Assembly (NCBI RefSeq): GCF_014042355.1
Contig: NZ_JACEZU010000016.1
Location: 49,152-113,151, forward strand
Source of the DNA: Rugamonas apoptosis
GTDB taxonomy: Bacteria; Pseudomonadota; Gammaproteobacteria; Burkholderiales; Burkholderiaceae_D
Reading direction: 5' to 3'
Length of the DNA: 64,000 bases
Numbering within the stretch: position 1 is the stretch's first letter; each line of letters opens with the position of its first letter. The position numbers were made by a program, and so were the translations under genes. The notes beneath the pieces were generated by a model. It searched no databases and was not told where the DNA came from. It saw only the letters and a list, made by a program, of their open reading frames with translations. This document shows, in pieces, positions 54,145 to 62,780 of the stretch.

Positions 54145-54819
54145 ATGACGACACTGGACAGCCCTATCCTGGTCAACTGCTGGAACCGCATCGGCGTCAG
54201 CGGCGACCAGAGCTGCGACAAACTGGCGCGCCACATCCACTGCCGCAATTGCGACGTGTATGCCGACGCGGCCCAGACCAACATGCGGCGCGCCGTGGGC
54301 GACAGTTACAAACGCGAATGGGCCGACCACTTCCGCCGCGTGGACGACGACAGCGTCCTGCTCGACGCCTCCTGCCTGGTGTTCCGCATCGGCCGCGAAT
54401 GGCTGTCGCTGCCCACCGCCATCCTGCAATCGGTGGCGCCGCAGGCCGCGCCGCACCGGCTGCCGCACCGTCACGCGCCCGAACTGCGCGGCATCGTCAA
54501 TGTCGGTGGCACGATCTACCCCTGCATGTCGCTGGCCGCCCTGCTGGGCATCGACGAAACGGAAAGCCTGGCAGCCAACGGCCGCCACATCTTCGCCCGC
54601 CTGCTGGTGGTGCGCTGGGATGAACAATCGTACGCGCTGCCGGTGGCGGACCTGCACGGCATCGTGCGCTACGCATCGGCCAGCGTGCAGCCGCCGGCCG
54701 CCACCATCAACAAGGGCTTGCAGCGTTACCTGTCCGGTGTGCTGTCGCACGCCGAGATGCACATCGGCTGCCTGGACGCGGCCCTGATCGGCCACCAACT
54801 TGCGAGGACCTTACGATGA
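54145..54819 (+). CDS. wspD: CheW-like coupling protein WspD
   Basis: A 224-residue CheW protein with the extra N-terminal stretch typical of WspD, rich in Cys and His (CWNRIGVSGDQSCDKLARHI, then CRNCDVYADA), which could bind a metal. The CheW fold covers about residues 70-215. The ATG at 54145 follows AAGGAG. It overlaps wspE by four bases. Confidence 0.92.
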   Translation: MTTLDSPILVNCWNRIGVSGDQSCDKLARHIHCRNCDVYADAAQTNMRRAVGDSYKREWADHFRRVDDDSVLLDASCLVFRIGREWLSLPTAILQSVAPQAAPHRLPHRHAPELRGIVNVGGTIYPCMSLAALLGIDETESLAANGRHIFARLLVVRWDEQSYALPVADLHGIVRYASASVQPPAATINKGLQRYLSGVLSHAEMHIGCLDAALIGHQLARTLR

Positions 54820-57164
54820 GCCAGGACCAGCATGGCGATTTGAGCCAGTTCTCCATGCGCGACCTGTTCCGCATGGAGGCCGACAGCCAGACCCAGATCC
54901 TGACGGACGGCCTGCTGGCGACGGAGCGCCTGAAGGGCGACGCCGGCGCGCTGGAGGCGATGATGCGCGCGGCCCACTCGATCAAGGGCGCGGCCGCCAT
55001 CGTGGGGCTGGACCTGGTGGTGCAACTGGCGCACGGCATGGAGGACAGTTTCGTGGCCGCCCAGCAGGGCCGGTTGCAGTTGACACCGAACCGGGTCGAC
55101 GCGCTGCTGGCCGGGGTGGACCTGATCCTGCAGATCGCGCGGCTCGACGACAGCAACGCCGACGCCTGGCTGGCCGCCAACGGCGCGCCGATCCAGACCA
55201 CCATGGAACTGATCGCCAACCTCGCCTTCCTGCCGGAGCCTGCGCCCATCGCACCAGCCGCCACCGTCGCGTCGACGGCGCCGCACGCGCCAACGACGCC
55301 GATGACGCAGGAAGCACCGGCGGCCGTGATCGCGCCTCCCGCAACGGAGGCTCCCGCCGCAGCCGCCCCGCTCTCCCCGGCCGTGGCAGCGTCCGACGAT
55401 GGCGCCACCCACGCCGCCCCGCGACTGCCCGCCCCGCTCAAGGCAACCCAGAATTTCGACCGCCTGCTGTCACTGGCCAGCGAGGCCCGCATCAACGCGC
55501 ACCAGCTGCATCCCTTCATCCAGGACCTGCAGCGCTTCAAGCGCAACCAGAGCAGCCTGTTCTCGCTGGTGGAACAGCTGCACGAAGCCATCGCCAACAG
55601 CACCGACGCCAGCCTGAAGGAGAAGTCGCTGCTGGCGCTGCAAAAGACCCACCCGCTCAAGCAATTCCTGCTCGAACACATCGCCGACATCGAAGCCTAC
55701 GAGCGGCGCATGCTGGCCGTGTCGCAGAACATGGTGGACGAAGTGCTCACGCTGCGCATGCGACCGTTCCGCGACGGTGTGCAGGCGTTCCCGCGCATGG
55801 TGCGCGACCTGGCGCGCGGCATGGGCAAGGAGGTGCACCTGGAAATCGTCGGCGAGGACACGCTGGTGGACCGCGACATCCTGGCCCGCATCGAAAGCCC
55901 GCTCAACCACATCCTGCGCAACGCCGTCGACCACGGCATGCAAACGCCGGCCGAACGCATCGCCGCCGGCAAGCCCGGCCTGGGCACCATCGTGCTGGAG
56001 GCGCGCCACCGCGCCGGCATGCTCAGCATCGAAATCCACGACGACGGGCGCGGCGTGGACCTGGAAAAGATCCGCGCCACCGTCATCGCCCGCAAGATGG
56101 CCGCGCCGCAGATGGCGGCCGCCCTGTCGCCGTCCGAACTGCTGGAATTCCTGTTCCTGCCCGCCTTCAGCCTCAAGGAAAGCGCCAACGAGATCTCCGG
56201 CCGCGGCGTCGGCCTGGACATCGTGCACGAAACCATCCGCGAGCAGAATGGCACCGTCAGGCTGGAATCGGAACTGGGCCAGGGCTTCCACACCTCGATC
56301 ACGCTGCCGCTCACGCAATCGATCGTGCGCGCGCTGGTGACCGACATCAAGGGCGAGGCCTACGCTATTCCCATCGTCAAGGTCGAACGCGTGCTCAAGG
56401 TGCCGCCGGCGGCCATCCACACACTGGAAAACAAGCAGTTCTTCGACTTCGGCGGCGAGCATCTGGGGCTGGTGTCGGCGGCGCAGGTGCTGGAGCTGGG
56501 CGAAATGGAAGCGGGCGGCGAGGACCTGCCGGTGGTGGTCATCGGCGGCGGCGCGCGCCGTTACGCGCTGGTGGTGGACGCCATCCGTGGCGAACAAAGC
56601 CTGGCCGTGCAAGCCATCGATCCCATTTTCGGCAAGATGCGCGACATCTCGGCCGCCGCCCTGCTCGACGACGGCGAGCCGGCGCTGATCCTGGACGTGC
56701 CGGACCTGCTGCTATCGATCGACAAGCTGCTGCACGAAGGCGGCCTGCACCAGCTGGCGCGGACCGACCACGCGGGCCGGCGCCGCATGAAGCGCATCCT
56801 GGTGGTGGACGATTCGCTCACCGTGCGCGAGATGGAACGCAAGCTGCTGCTGGGACGCGGCTTCCTGGTGGACGTGGCCATCGACGGCATCGACGGCTGG
56901 AACGTGGTGCGCAGCGGCGAATACGACCTGGTCATCACCGACGTCGACATGCCGCGCATGGACGGCATCGAGCTGGTCACGCTGATCAAGAAGGACGTCC
57001 ACCTGCACAAGCTGCCGGTGATGATCGTGTCCTACAAGGACCGGCCGGAAGACCGCGCGCGCGGCCTGTCGGCCGGCGCCGACTATTACCTGACCAAGGG
57101 CAGCTTCCACGACGAGACGCTGCTGGACGCCGTCTCCGACCTGATCGGGGAGGCGTCACTATGA
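54816..57164 (+). CDS. wspE: Hybrid chemotaxis kinase WspE (CheA-REC)
   Basis: A 782-residue kinase: HPt domain with phospho-acceptor H54 (RAAHSIKGAAAIVG), an Ala/Pro linker, dimerisation helix, CheA ATPase (NHILRNAVDHGMQTP; GRGVGLDIV), a CheW-like regulatory domain, and a C-terminal receiver with D709 (DLVITDVDMPRMDG). It phosphorylates WspR and WspF. Its stop overlaps the wspF start. Confidence 0.94.
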   Translation: MSQDQHGDLSQFSMRDLFRMEADSQTQILTDGLLATERLKGDAGALEAMMRAAHSIKGAAAIVGLDLVVQLAHGMEDSFVAAQQGRLQLTPNRVDALLAGVDLILQIARLDDSNADAWLAANGAPIQTTMELIANLAFLPEPAPIAPAATVASTAPHAPTTPMTQEAPAAVIAPPATEAPAAAAPLSPAVAASDDGATHAAPRLPAPLKATQNFDRLLSLASEARINAHQLHPFIQDLQRFKRNQSSLFSLVEQLHEAIANSTDASLKEKSLLALQKTHPLKQFLLEHIADIEAYERRMLAVSQNMVDEVLTLRMRPFRDGVQAFPRMVRDLARGMGKEVHLEIVGEDTLVDRDILARIESPLNHILRNAVDHGMQTPAERIAAGKPGLGTIVLEARHRAGMLSIEIHDDGRGVDLEKIRATVIARKMAAPQMAAALSPSELLEFLFLPAFSLKESANEISGRGVGLDIVHETIREQNGTVRLESELGQGFHTSITLPLTQSIVRALVTDIKGEAYAIPIVKVERVLKVPPAAIHTLENKQFFDFGGEHLGLVSAAQVLELGEMEAGGEDLPVVVIGGGARRYALVVDAIRGEQSLAVQAIDPIFGKMRDISAAALLDDGEPALILDVPDLLLSIDKLLHEGGLHQLARTDHAGRRRMKRILVVDDSLTVREMERKLLLGRGFLVDVAIDGIDGWNVVRSGEYDLVITDVDMPRMDGIELVTLIKKDVHLHKLPVMIVSYKDRPEDRARGLSAGADYYLTKGSFHDETLLDAVSDLIGEASL

Positions 57165-58183
57165 AAATCGGGATCGCCAACGACGTGCCGATGGCGGCCG
57201 AGGCGCTGCGCCGCGTGGTGGCCAGCACGGCCGAACATCAGGTGCTGTGGATCGCCCGTACCGGCCTGGAGGCGGTGCGTCTGTGCGCCGCCCACCGTCC
57301 CGACCTGATCCTGATGGACTTGAACATGCCGGAGCTCGACGGTGTGGAAGCCACGCGCCAGATCATGGAGCAGTCGCCGTGCGCCATCCTGGTGGTGACG
57401 GGCCAGCCACAGGACAACGTCAACCAGGTGTTCCGCGCGCTGGGCGCGGGTGCGCTGGATGTCACGGCCACCCCCGTGCTGCAGGGCGGCGCCGGCGGCG
57501 ATGCCCAACTGCTGGCCAAGATCCACACCATGGACAAGCTGATCCGCCACAGCGGCGGCAGCCAGGCCATGCAGCCGAAAACCGGCAACGGCCAGCCGGC
57601 CGCGCCGGCCGCCATCACCACGCTGGTGGCCATCGGCGCCTCCACGGGCGGCCCGGCGGCCGTGGCCGCGATGCTGGCCGGGTGGACGGCGCCCCCCAAC
57701 TGCGCCATCGTGGTGGTGCAGCACATCGACCAGAATTTCGCCGACAACTTCGCCAAATGGCTGGGCGAGCAGCTGGCCATGCCGGTGCGGGTGATTGCCG
57801 ACGGCGACGAGCTGCAGCCCGGCGCGGTGCTCATCGCCAAGAGCAACGACCACTTAACGCTGGATCAAAATGGACGCTTGGGGTACGATGCAGCTCCACG
57901 CGACTATGCCTACCGGCCCTCGGTGGATGTGTTTTTCCACTGCGTGGCCCAGCACTGGCGCGGCGCGGCGATTGGCGTACTGCTGACCGGCATGGGGCGC
58001 GATGGCGCCGAAGGCTTGCTGGCCCTGCGCCGTGCCGGCCACGCCACCATCGCCCAGGACCAGGCCAGCAGCGCCGTGTATGGCATGCCGCGTGCGGCGG
58101 CCGAACTGGAGGCGGCCCAGCTGGTGCTGCCGCTGGACCGGATCGGCACGCTGTTGCGCAGCACCACCGGCGCCAAACCATAA
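57161..58183 (+). CDS. wspF: Methylesterase WspF (CheB-type)
   Basis: A 340-residue CheB: receiver with D53 (LILMDLNMPELDG), then a methylesterase domain with the catalytic Ser in IGASTGGPAAV, His in VVVQHIDQNFADN and Asp in LLTGMGRDGAEGL. It removes methyl groups and resets WspA. In Pseudomonas loss of wspF gives constant WspR activity and wrinkly colonies; here the gene looks intact. Start ATG overlaps the wspE stop. Confidence 0.94.
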   Translation: MKIGIANDVPMAAEALRRVVASTAEHQVLWIARTGLEAVRLCAAHRPDLILMDLNMPELDGVEATRQIMEQSPCAILVVTGQPQDNVNQVFRALGAGALDVTATPVLQGGAGGDAQLLAKIHTMDKLIRHSGGSQAMQPKTGNGQPAAPAAITTLVAIGASTGGPAAVAAMLAGWTAPPNCAIVVVQHIDQNFADNFAKWLGEQLAMPVRVIADGDELQPGAVLIAKSNDHLTLDQNGRLGYDAAPRDYAYRPSVDVFFHCVAQHWRGAAIGVLLTGMGRDGAEGLLALRRAGHATIAQDQASSAVYGMPRAAAELEAAQLVLPLDRIGTLLRSTTGAKP

Positions 58184-58226
58184 GCGCCACCCACGATCAG
58201 CAACCCGTTCAGCCCAGAGATATGCG

Positions 58227-59270
58227 ATGTCCGATCTGATAAATCCTCCCGCCGACCAGGACCCGGCGCTCACCGCCTACAAGGTGCGGGTGCTGCTGGT
58301 GGACGACCAGCTGATCATCGCGGAAGCCGTGCGGCGCATGCTGGGCGACCAGCCCGACGTGGAATTCCACCACGAGACCAGCGCCGCGCGCGCGCTGGAA
58401 ACGGCGCGCCAGTTGCAGCCGACCGTGATCCTGCAAGACCTGGTGATGCCCGACACCGACGGTTTCAGCCTGATCCGCCAATACCGCGAGGACGACACGC
58501 TGCGCCATGTTCCCGTGATCGTGTTGTCAGCCAAGGAAGACCCGAAACTGAAGGCTCACAGCTTCACCACCGGCGCCAACGATTACATGGTCAAGCTGCC
58601 GGACCGGCTGGAATTGCAGGCCCGTGTGCGCTACCACGCCAGCGGCTATATCAGCCGTCTGCAGCGCGACCAGGCGTTCCGCTTCCTGCGCGAGAGCCAG
58701 CGCCAACTGGCCGCGGCCAATATCGAGCTGCAGAAGCTGGCCGCGCTGGACGGTTTGACGGGCATCGCCAACCGGCGCCGCTTCGACGAGGCCCTGGCGC
58801 TGGAGTGGCTGCGCAGCCAGCGCGACCGCCAGCCCGTGGCGCTGATGATGTGCGACGTGGACCACTTCAAGATTTATAACGACAGCCATGGCCATCCCGC
58901 CGGCGACTTGTGCCTGAAGAAGGTGGCCGCTGTCCTGACCGAACATTTGAAGCGCCCGGCCGACCTGGTCGCGCGCTACGGCGGCGAAGAATTCGCCATT
59001 ATCCTGCCCGAAACGGATTTGACCGGCGCACTGACCGTCGCCGAATCATGCCGCCGCCACCTGGAACAGCTGGCCATCCCCAGCCCGCAAGCGCCCCAAT
59101 ACGGCCGCGTCACCCTGTCGGCCGGTGTGGCCTGCGTGGTGCCGTCGCCGCTGGGCAGCGTCGAGGGTTTGCTGGAGCTGGCCGACCAGGCCCTGTACGC
59201 CGCCAAGCGCGCCGGCCGCAACCGTGTCATGAGCGCGGCCGACCTGCAAGGCACCTCCCCCAACGTTTAA
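58227..59270 (+). CDS. wspR: Diguanylate cyclase response regulator WspR
   Basis: A 347-residue output of the Wsp pathway. Receiver domain with D71 (VILQDLVMPDTDG), a helical linker and a GGDEF domain whose active site is GGEEF (252-256). The inhibitory I-site RxxD is present as RPAD (243-246), so product inhibition is expected. Phosphorylated WspR makes c-di-GMP and promotes biofilm. It lies 43 bp after wspF and closes the operon. Confidence 0.95.
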   Translation: MSDLINPPADQDPALTAYKVRVLLVDDQLIIAEAVRRMLGDQPDVEFHHETSAARALETARQLQPTVILQDLVMPDTDGFSLIRQYREDDTLRHVPVIVLSAKEDPKLKAHSFTTGANDYMVKLPDRLELQARVRYHASGYISRLQRDQAFRFLRESQRQLAAANIELQKLAALDGLTGIANRRRFDEALALEWLRSQRDRQPVALMMCDVDHFKIYNDSHGHPAGDLCLKKVAAVLTEHLKRPADLVARYGGEEFAIILPETDLTGALTVAESCRRHLEQLAIPSPQAPQYGRVTLSAGVACVVPSPLGSVEGLLELADQALYAAKRAGRNRVMSAADLQGTSPNV

Positions 59271-59283
59271 GGAAGTCCGAAAC

Positions 59284-59598
59284 ATGAGTGCACAATTCGA
59301 CCAGGTCAGCGTCACCAAGAAATCCAATATCTACTTCGATGGCAAGTGCGTATCGCACACGGTGCTGTTCGCCGACGGCAGCAAGAAGACCATCGGCGTA
59401 ATCTTCCCGTCCAGCCTGACCTTCAACACGGGCGCGCCCGAAACCATGGAAGTGATCGGCGGCGTGTGCAAGGTGCGCCAGGCCGGCGCCACGGAATGGG
59501 TCACCTATGGCGCTGGCCAGCAGTTCCAGGTGGGCGCCAACACCCACTTCGATATCGAAACGGTGGAAACGCTGGACTACGTCTGCCACTTCGGCTGA
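59284..59598 (+). CDS. ppnP: Pyrimidine/purine nucleoside phosphorylase PpnP
   Basis: A 104-residue cupin-fold protein (DUF1255/YaiE) that splits several nucleosides by phosphorolysis. Motifs: YFDGKCVSHTVLFADG and GAPETMEVIGG; VGANTHFDI near the end. It begins 13 bp after wspR with AAGGAAGT upstream, so it may share transcription with the wsp operon, though its role is separate. Confidence 0.93.
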   Translation: MSAQFDQVSVTKKSNIYFDGKCVSHTVLFADGSKKTIGVIFPSSLTFNTGAPETMEVIGGVCKVRQAGATEWVTYGAGQQFQVGANTHFDIETVETLDYVCHFG

Positions 59599-59605
59599 TC
59601 GTCGC

Positions 59606-59627
59606 TGGCCCGGCCCACGCCGGGCCA
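59606..59627. terminator. Stem-loop between ppnP and murB
   Basis: TGGCCCGGC and GCCGGGCCA pair perfectly around CCAC, between convergent genes. There is no T-run, but the position fits a bidirectional terminator. Confidence 0.5.
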
Positions 59628-59632
59628 CAGCG

Positions 59633-60661
59633 TCACACGAACACGGGCTCCGGCTCCAGCCGCACCCCATAGCGGGCCTGCACGTCGGCCTGGATCGCCT
59701 GCGCCAGCCGCACCACGTCGGCCCCTGTGGCGCCGCCATGGTTGACCAGTACCAGCGCCTGCTTGGCGTACACGCCGGCCGCCCCCAGGCTGCGCCCTTT
59801 CCAGCCGCATTGATCGATCAACCAGCCGGCCGCCAGCTTCTCGCTGCCGTCGGGCTGGCGGTGGTGCACCAGCGTGGGAAAGCGGACCAGCAAGTCCGCG
59901 CACTGCGCCGCGTCGACCACGGGATTCTTGAAAAAACTGCCGGCGTTGCCGATCTCGGCCGGGTCCGGCAACTTGCGGCGCCGGATCGCGATCACGGTGT
60001 CGGCCACCTGGCGCGCCGTGGGCGACACCCAGCCTTGTTCCGCCACGGCCTGGGCCAGTTCCGCGTAGCGCAGATTGGGCTGCCACGCACGCGGCAGCGC
60101 GAACGTCACATCCACGATGATCAAGTCCCGCCCCGCCGCATGCTTGAACACGCTGTCGCGGTAGCCGAAGCGGCATGCGGCCGCGTCCATGCTGCGGGTC
60201 TGGCCCGTGGCCGGGTCGAACACCGTCAGGCTGTGGAACAGGTCTTTGGTCTCCGCGCCATAGGCGCCGATATTCTGGATCGGCGCCGCGCCCACCGTAC
60301 CGGGAATCAGCGACAGGTTTTCCAGCCCGCCCATGCCCTGCTCCAGCGTCCACTGCACGAAGTCATGCCAGTTCTCGCCGGCCGCCGCCTTCACGTAATG
60401 GTGCCCGGCGTCGCTGTGCAGCAATTCCCGTCCAGCCAGCGCGATGTGCAGCACCAGCCCGGCCACATCGCCCGTCAGCAACACGTTGCTGCCGCCCCCC
60501 AGCACCAGCCGCGGCAACGCGGCCAGGGCCGGATCGGCCAGCGCGGCGCGCAACTGGTCCAGCGCGACCACGCGCAGGTAAGCCTGGGCGCGGGCGGCGA
60601 TGCGGAAGGTGTTGAGGGACTGCAGGGGAAACTGGTGCTGGAGGGCGGGATGTGGATGCAT
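59633..60661 (-). CDS. murB: UDP-N-acetylenolpyruvoylglucosamine reductase
   Basis: A 342-residue FAD enzyme of peptidoglycan synthesis that reduces UDP-GlcNAc-enolpyruvate to UDP-MurNAc with NADPH. FAD-binding LVLGGGSNVLLTGD, the PIQNIGAYGAE motif, the proton-donor serine in GNAGSFFKNPVVD and C-terminal EPEPVFV are visible; this is the type I form with the YRDSVFK loop. Start at 60661 (MHPHPAL); 60706 is also in frame. Confidence 0.96.
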   Translation of the reverse strand: MHPHPALQHQFPLQSLNTFRIAARAQAYLRVVALDQLRAALADPALAALPRLVLGGGSNVLLTGDVAGLVLHIALAGRELLHSDAGHHYVKAAAGENWHDFVQWTLEQGMGGLENLSLIPGTVGAAPIQNIGAYGAETKDLFHSLTVFDPATGQTRSMDAAACRFGYRDSVFKHAAGRDLIIVDVTFALPRAWQPNLRYAELAQAVAEQGWVSPTARQVADTVIAIRRRKLPDPAEIGNAGSFFKNPVVDAAQCADLLVRFPTLVHHRQPDGSEKLAAGWLIDQCGWKGRSLGAAGVYAKQALVLVNHGGATGADVVRLAQAIQADVQARYGVRLEPEPVFV

Positions 60662-60697
60662 GAAGAAAACCAAAGAATTTGATCGATTATAGAGCGA

Positions 60698-60748
60698 AAC
60701 GGACAAAAAACCACCGCCTGTATGGGGGCGCGCCCCACTTTGTCCGTT
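60698..60748. promoter_or_regulatory. Inverted repeat in the murB-yajQ divergent promoter region
   Basis: AACGGACAAA and TTTGTCCGTT are perfect 10-bp arms 31 bp apart, with a GGGGGCGCGCCCC palindrome between them. A possible -10 for yajQ (TAAAAT at 60747) overlaps the right arm. This could be an operator or a cruciform. Confidence 0.4.
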
Positions 60749-60803
60749 AAAATATCAGTCTTTGCGGCCGCCCGCGGCCCGCCACACCATTGAGGAATGA
60801 ACC

Positions 60804-61289
60804 ATGCCGTCGTTTGATGTAGTCTCCGAAGCCGATATGATCGAAGTGAAGAACGCTGTCGAGCAATCCAACAAGGAAATCACCACCCGTTTCGACTTCA
60901 AGGGCAGCGACGCGCGCGTCGAGCACAAGGAAAACGAGTTGACGGCGTTCGCCGATTCCGAGTTCCAGCTGAGCCAGGTGCGCGATGTACTCACCAACAA
61001 ACTGGCCAAACGCAAGGTAGACGTGCGCTTCCTGGAGGAAGGCGACATCAAGAAAATCGGCGGCGACAAGGTCAAACAAGTGATCAAGATCAAGAATGGC
61101 ATTGAATCTGATGCCGCGAAGAAAATCGTGCGTGTCATCAAGGACAGCAAGATGAAGGTGCAGGCTAGTATACAGGGTGAAGCGGTACGCGTGACGGGCG
61201 CCAAGCGCGACGACCTGCAAGCGGCCATGGCCCTGCTACGCAAGGATGTGCCCGACATGCCGCTCGAGTTCAATAACTTCCGCGACTGA
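60804..61289 (+). CDS. yajQ: YajQ family nucleotide-binding protein
   Basis: A 161-residue two-domain protein of the UPF0234 family (MPSFDVVSEADMIEVKNAV; TTRFDFKGSDARVEHKEN; QASIQGEAVRVTGAKRDDL). YajQ binds RNA, GTP/ATP and, in Xanthomonas, c-di-GMP, acting as an effector. It is 160 bp from murB in a divergent pair, with an inverted repeat in the gap. Confidence 0.95.
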   Translation: MPSFDVVSEADMIEVKNAVEQSNKEITTRFDFKGSDARVEHKENELTAFADSEFQLSQVRDVLTNKLAKRKVDVRFLEEGDIKKIGGDKVKQVIKIKNGIESDAAKKIVRVIKDSKMKVQASIQGEAVRVTGAKRDDLQAAMALLRKDVPDMPLEFNNFRD

Positions 61290-61439
61290 TCCCTGCCTTC
61301 CGGCGCCCGCGCGCGCCGTCACAAAGCTGTAGTACGCATGGAGTAGAATGGATGGAGCTCCATGCCGGTACTGCCGCGCGACCGCAACAGCCCTGGGCGC
61401 TCCAGCCCAGCGACCAACCTCGGTAGTCTAAGGATAGCA

Positions 61440-62693
61440 ATGAAACGTGTTGATGATTTCCGCCTGCGATTTGGCAAAAACGAGTATGTGCCCATCATGG
61501 TCGGCGGAATGGGTGTCGATATTTCGACTTCGGAACTGGCGTTGGAGGCGGCCCGCCTCGGTGGCATCGGCCACATTTCGGACGCGATGGTGGAGGACGT
61601 CTCCGACCGCCGCTTCGATACCAGCTTCGTCAAGGAAAAGACCAAGCTGTACAAGTTCAACATTAACAACATGGACAAGGCCGTGGTCCAGTTCGACCTG
61701 GGCCGCCTGGCCGAGGCCCAGCGCCTGCACGTGGGCAAGACCATGGAAGCGAAGAAAGGTCCCGGCCTGATCTTTGTGAACTGCATGGAAAAGCTGACCA
61801 TGAATGGTCCGCGCGAAACCTTACGCGTGCGCCTGAACGCGGCGCTGGACGCGGGCGTGGACGGGATCACGCTGTCGGCCGGCCTGCACTTCGGCTCGTT
61901 CGCGCTGATGGCCGACCATCCCCGTTTCCGTGACGCCAAGCTGGGCATCATCGTCTCGTCCGTGCGCGCGCTGCAGATCTTCCTGCGCAAGAACGCCAAG
62001 CTGGACCGCCTGCCCGACTACATCATCGTCGAAGGCCCGCTGGCCGGCGGCCACCTGGGCTTCGGCATGGACTGGGCCGAGTACGACCTGCACACCATCA
62101 CGGCCGAGATCCTGGCTTACCTGAAGACCGAGCAGCTCGACATTCCCCTGATCGCGGCCGGCGGCATCTTCACCGGCTCGGACGCCGTCAGCTTCCTGGA
62201 AGCGGGCTGCGCGGGCGTGCAAGTGGCGACCCGCTTCACCATCGCCAAGGAATGCGGCTTGCCGGACAAGGTCAAGCAGGAATACATCAAGGCCACCGAG
62301 GACGACATCATCGTCAACGGCATCTCACCCACCGGCTACCCGATGCGCATGCTCAAGAGCACCCCAGCCATCGGCTCGGGCATCCGTCCCGGCTGCGAAT
62401 CGTACGGCTACCTGCTGGACGCGACCGGCAACTGCGCCTACATCAACGCCTACAACCGTGAAGTGTCGGCCCATCCGGACGAAAAGAACATCGTGGTGAT
62501 GGACAAGACTTGTCTGTGCACCCACATGCGCAACTTCAACTGCTGGACCTGCGGCCACTACACCTACCGCCTGAAGGACACCACCCACAAGATGCCGAAC
62601 GGCGAGTACCAGTTGCTGAGCGCGGAACATGTGTTCAAGGACTATCAGTTCAGCGTCAACAATGAAATTGCCTTACCTGAGAAAGAATTCTAA
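61440..62693 (+). CDS. NPD-like (nitronate monooxygenase family) flavoprotein
   Basis: A 417-residue TIM-barrel protein of the 2-nitropropane dioxygenase/FabK group. The FMN-binding region is visible in PIMVGGMGVDIST, IIVEGPLAGGHLG and PLIAAGGIFTG. Unlike ordinary members (about 320-350) it carries a C-terminal extension of about 70 residues with a Cys cluster, CLCTHMRNFNCWTCGHY, that could bind an iron-sulfur cluster or zinc. Substrate unknown. Start at 61440 (MKRVDDF) is better than the upstream in-frame ATG at 61362. Confidence 0.82.
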   Translation: MKRVDDFRLRFGKNEYVPIMVGGMGVDISTSELALEAARLGGIGHISDAMVEDVSDRRFDTSFVKEKTKLYKFNINNMDKAVVQFDLGRLAEAQRLHVGKTMEAKKGPGLIFVNCMEKLTMNGPRETLRVRLNAALDAGVDGITLSAGLHFGSFALMADHPRFRDAKLGIIVSSVRALQIFLRKNAKLDRLPDYIIVEGPLAGGHLGFGMDWAEYDLHTITAEILAYLKTEQLDIPLIAAGGIFTGSDAVSFLEAGCAGVQVATRFTIAKECGLPDKVKQEYIKATEDDIIVNGISPTGYPMRMLKSTPAIGSGIRPGCESYGYLLDATGNCAYINAYNREVSAHPDEKNIVVMDKTCLCTHMRNFNCWTCGHYTYRLKDTTHKMPNGEYQLLSAEHVFKDYQFSVNNEIALPEKEF

Positions 62694-62723
62694 TCGGGCT
62701 TGACATTTTCCAAGTGGAAATAG

Positions 62724-62757
62724 AAAACGGCGCAGTCCTCGCGGGCTGCGCCGTTTT
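62724..62757 (+). terminator. Rho-independent terminator
   Basis: AAAACGGCGCAG and CTGCGCCGTTTT pair perfectly around TCCTCGCGGG. It lies 30 bp after the NPD-like gene and faces the DHH gene; with A and T runs on both flanks it can serve both. Confidence 0.88.
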
Positions 62758-62780
62758 GCATTAGAGCGCGGTCAGGCCGC

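Noticed and set aside
54800..57160. Plus-strand open frame running through wspE in another frame
   Set aside because: Arg/Gly/Pro-rich shadow of wspE; only its last part (from 57161) is real, as WspF.
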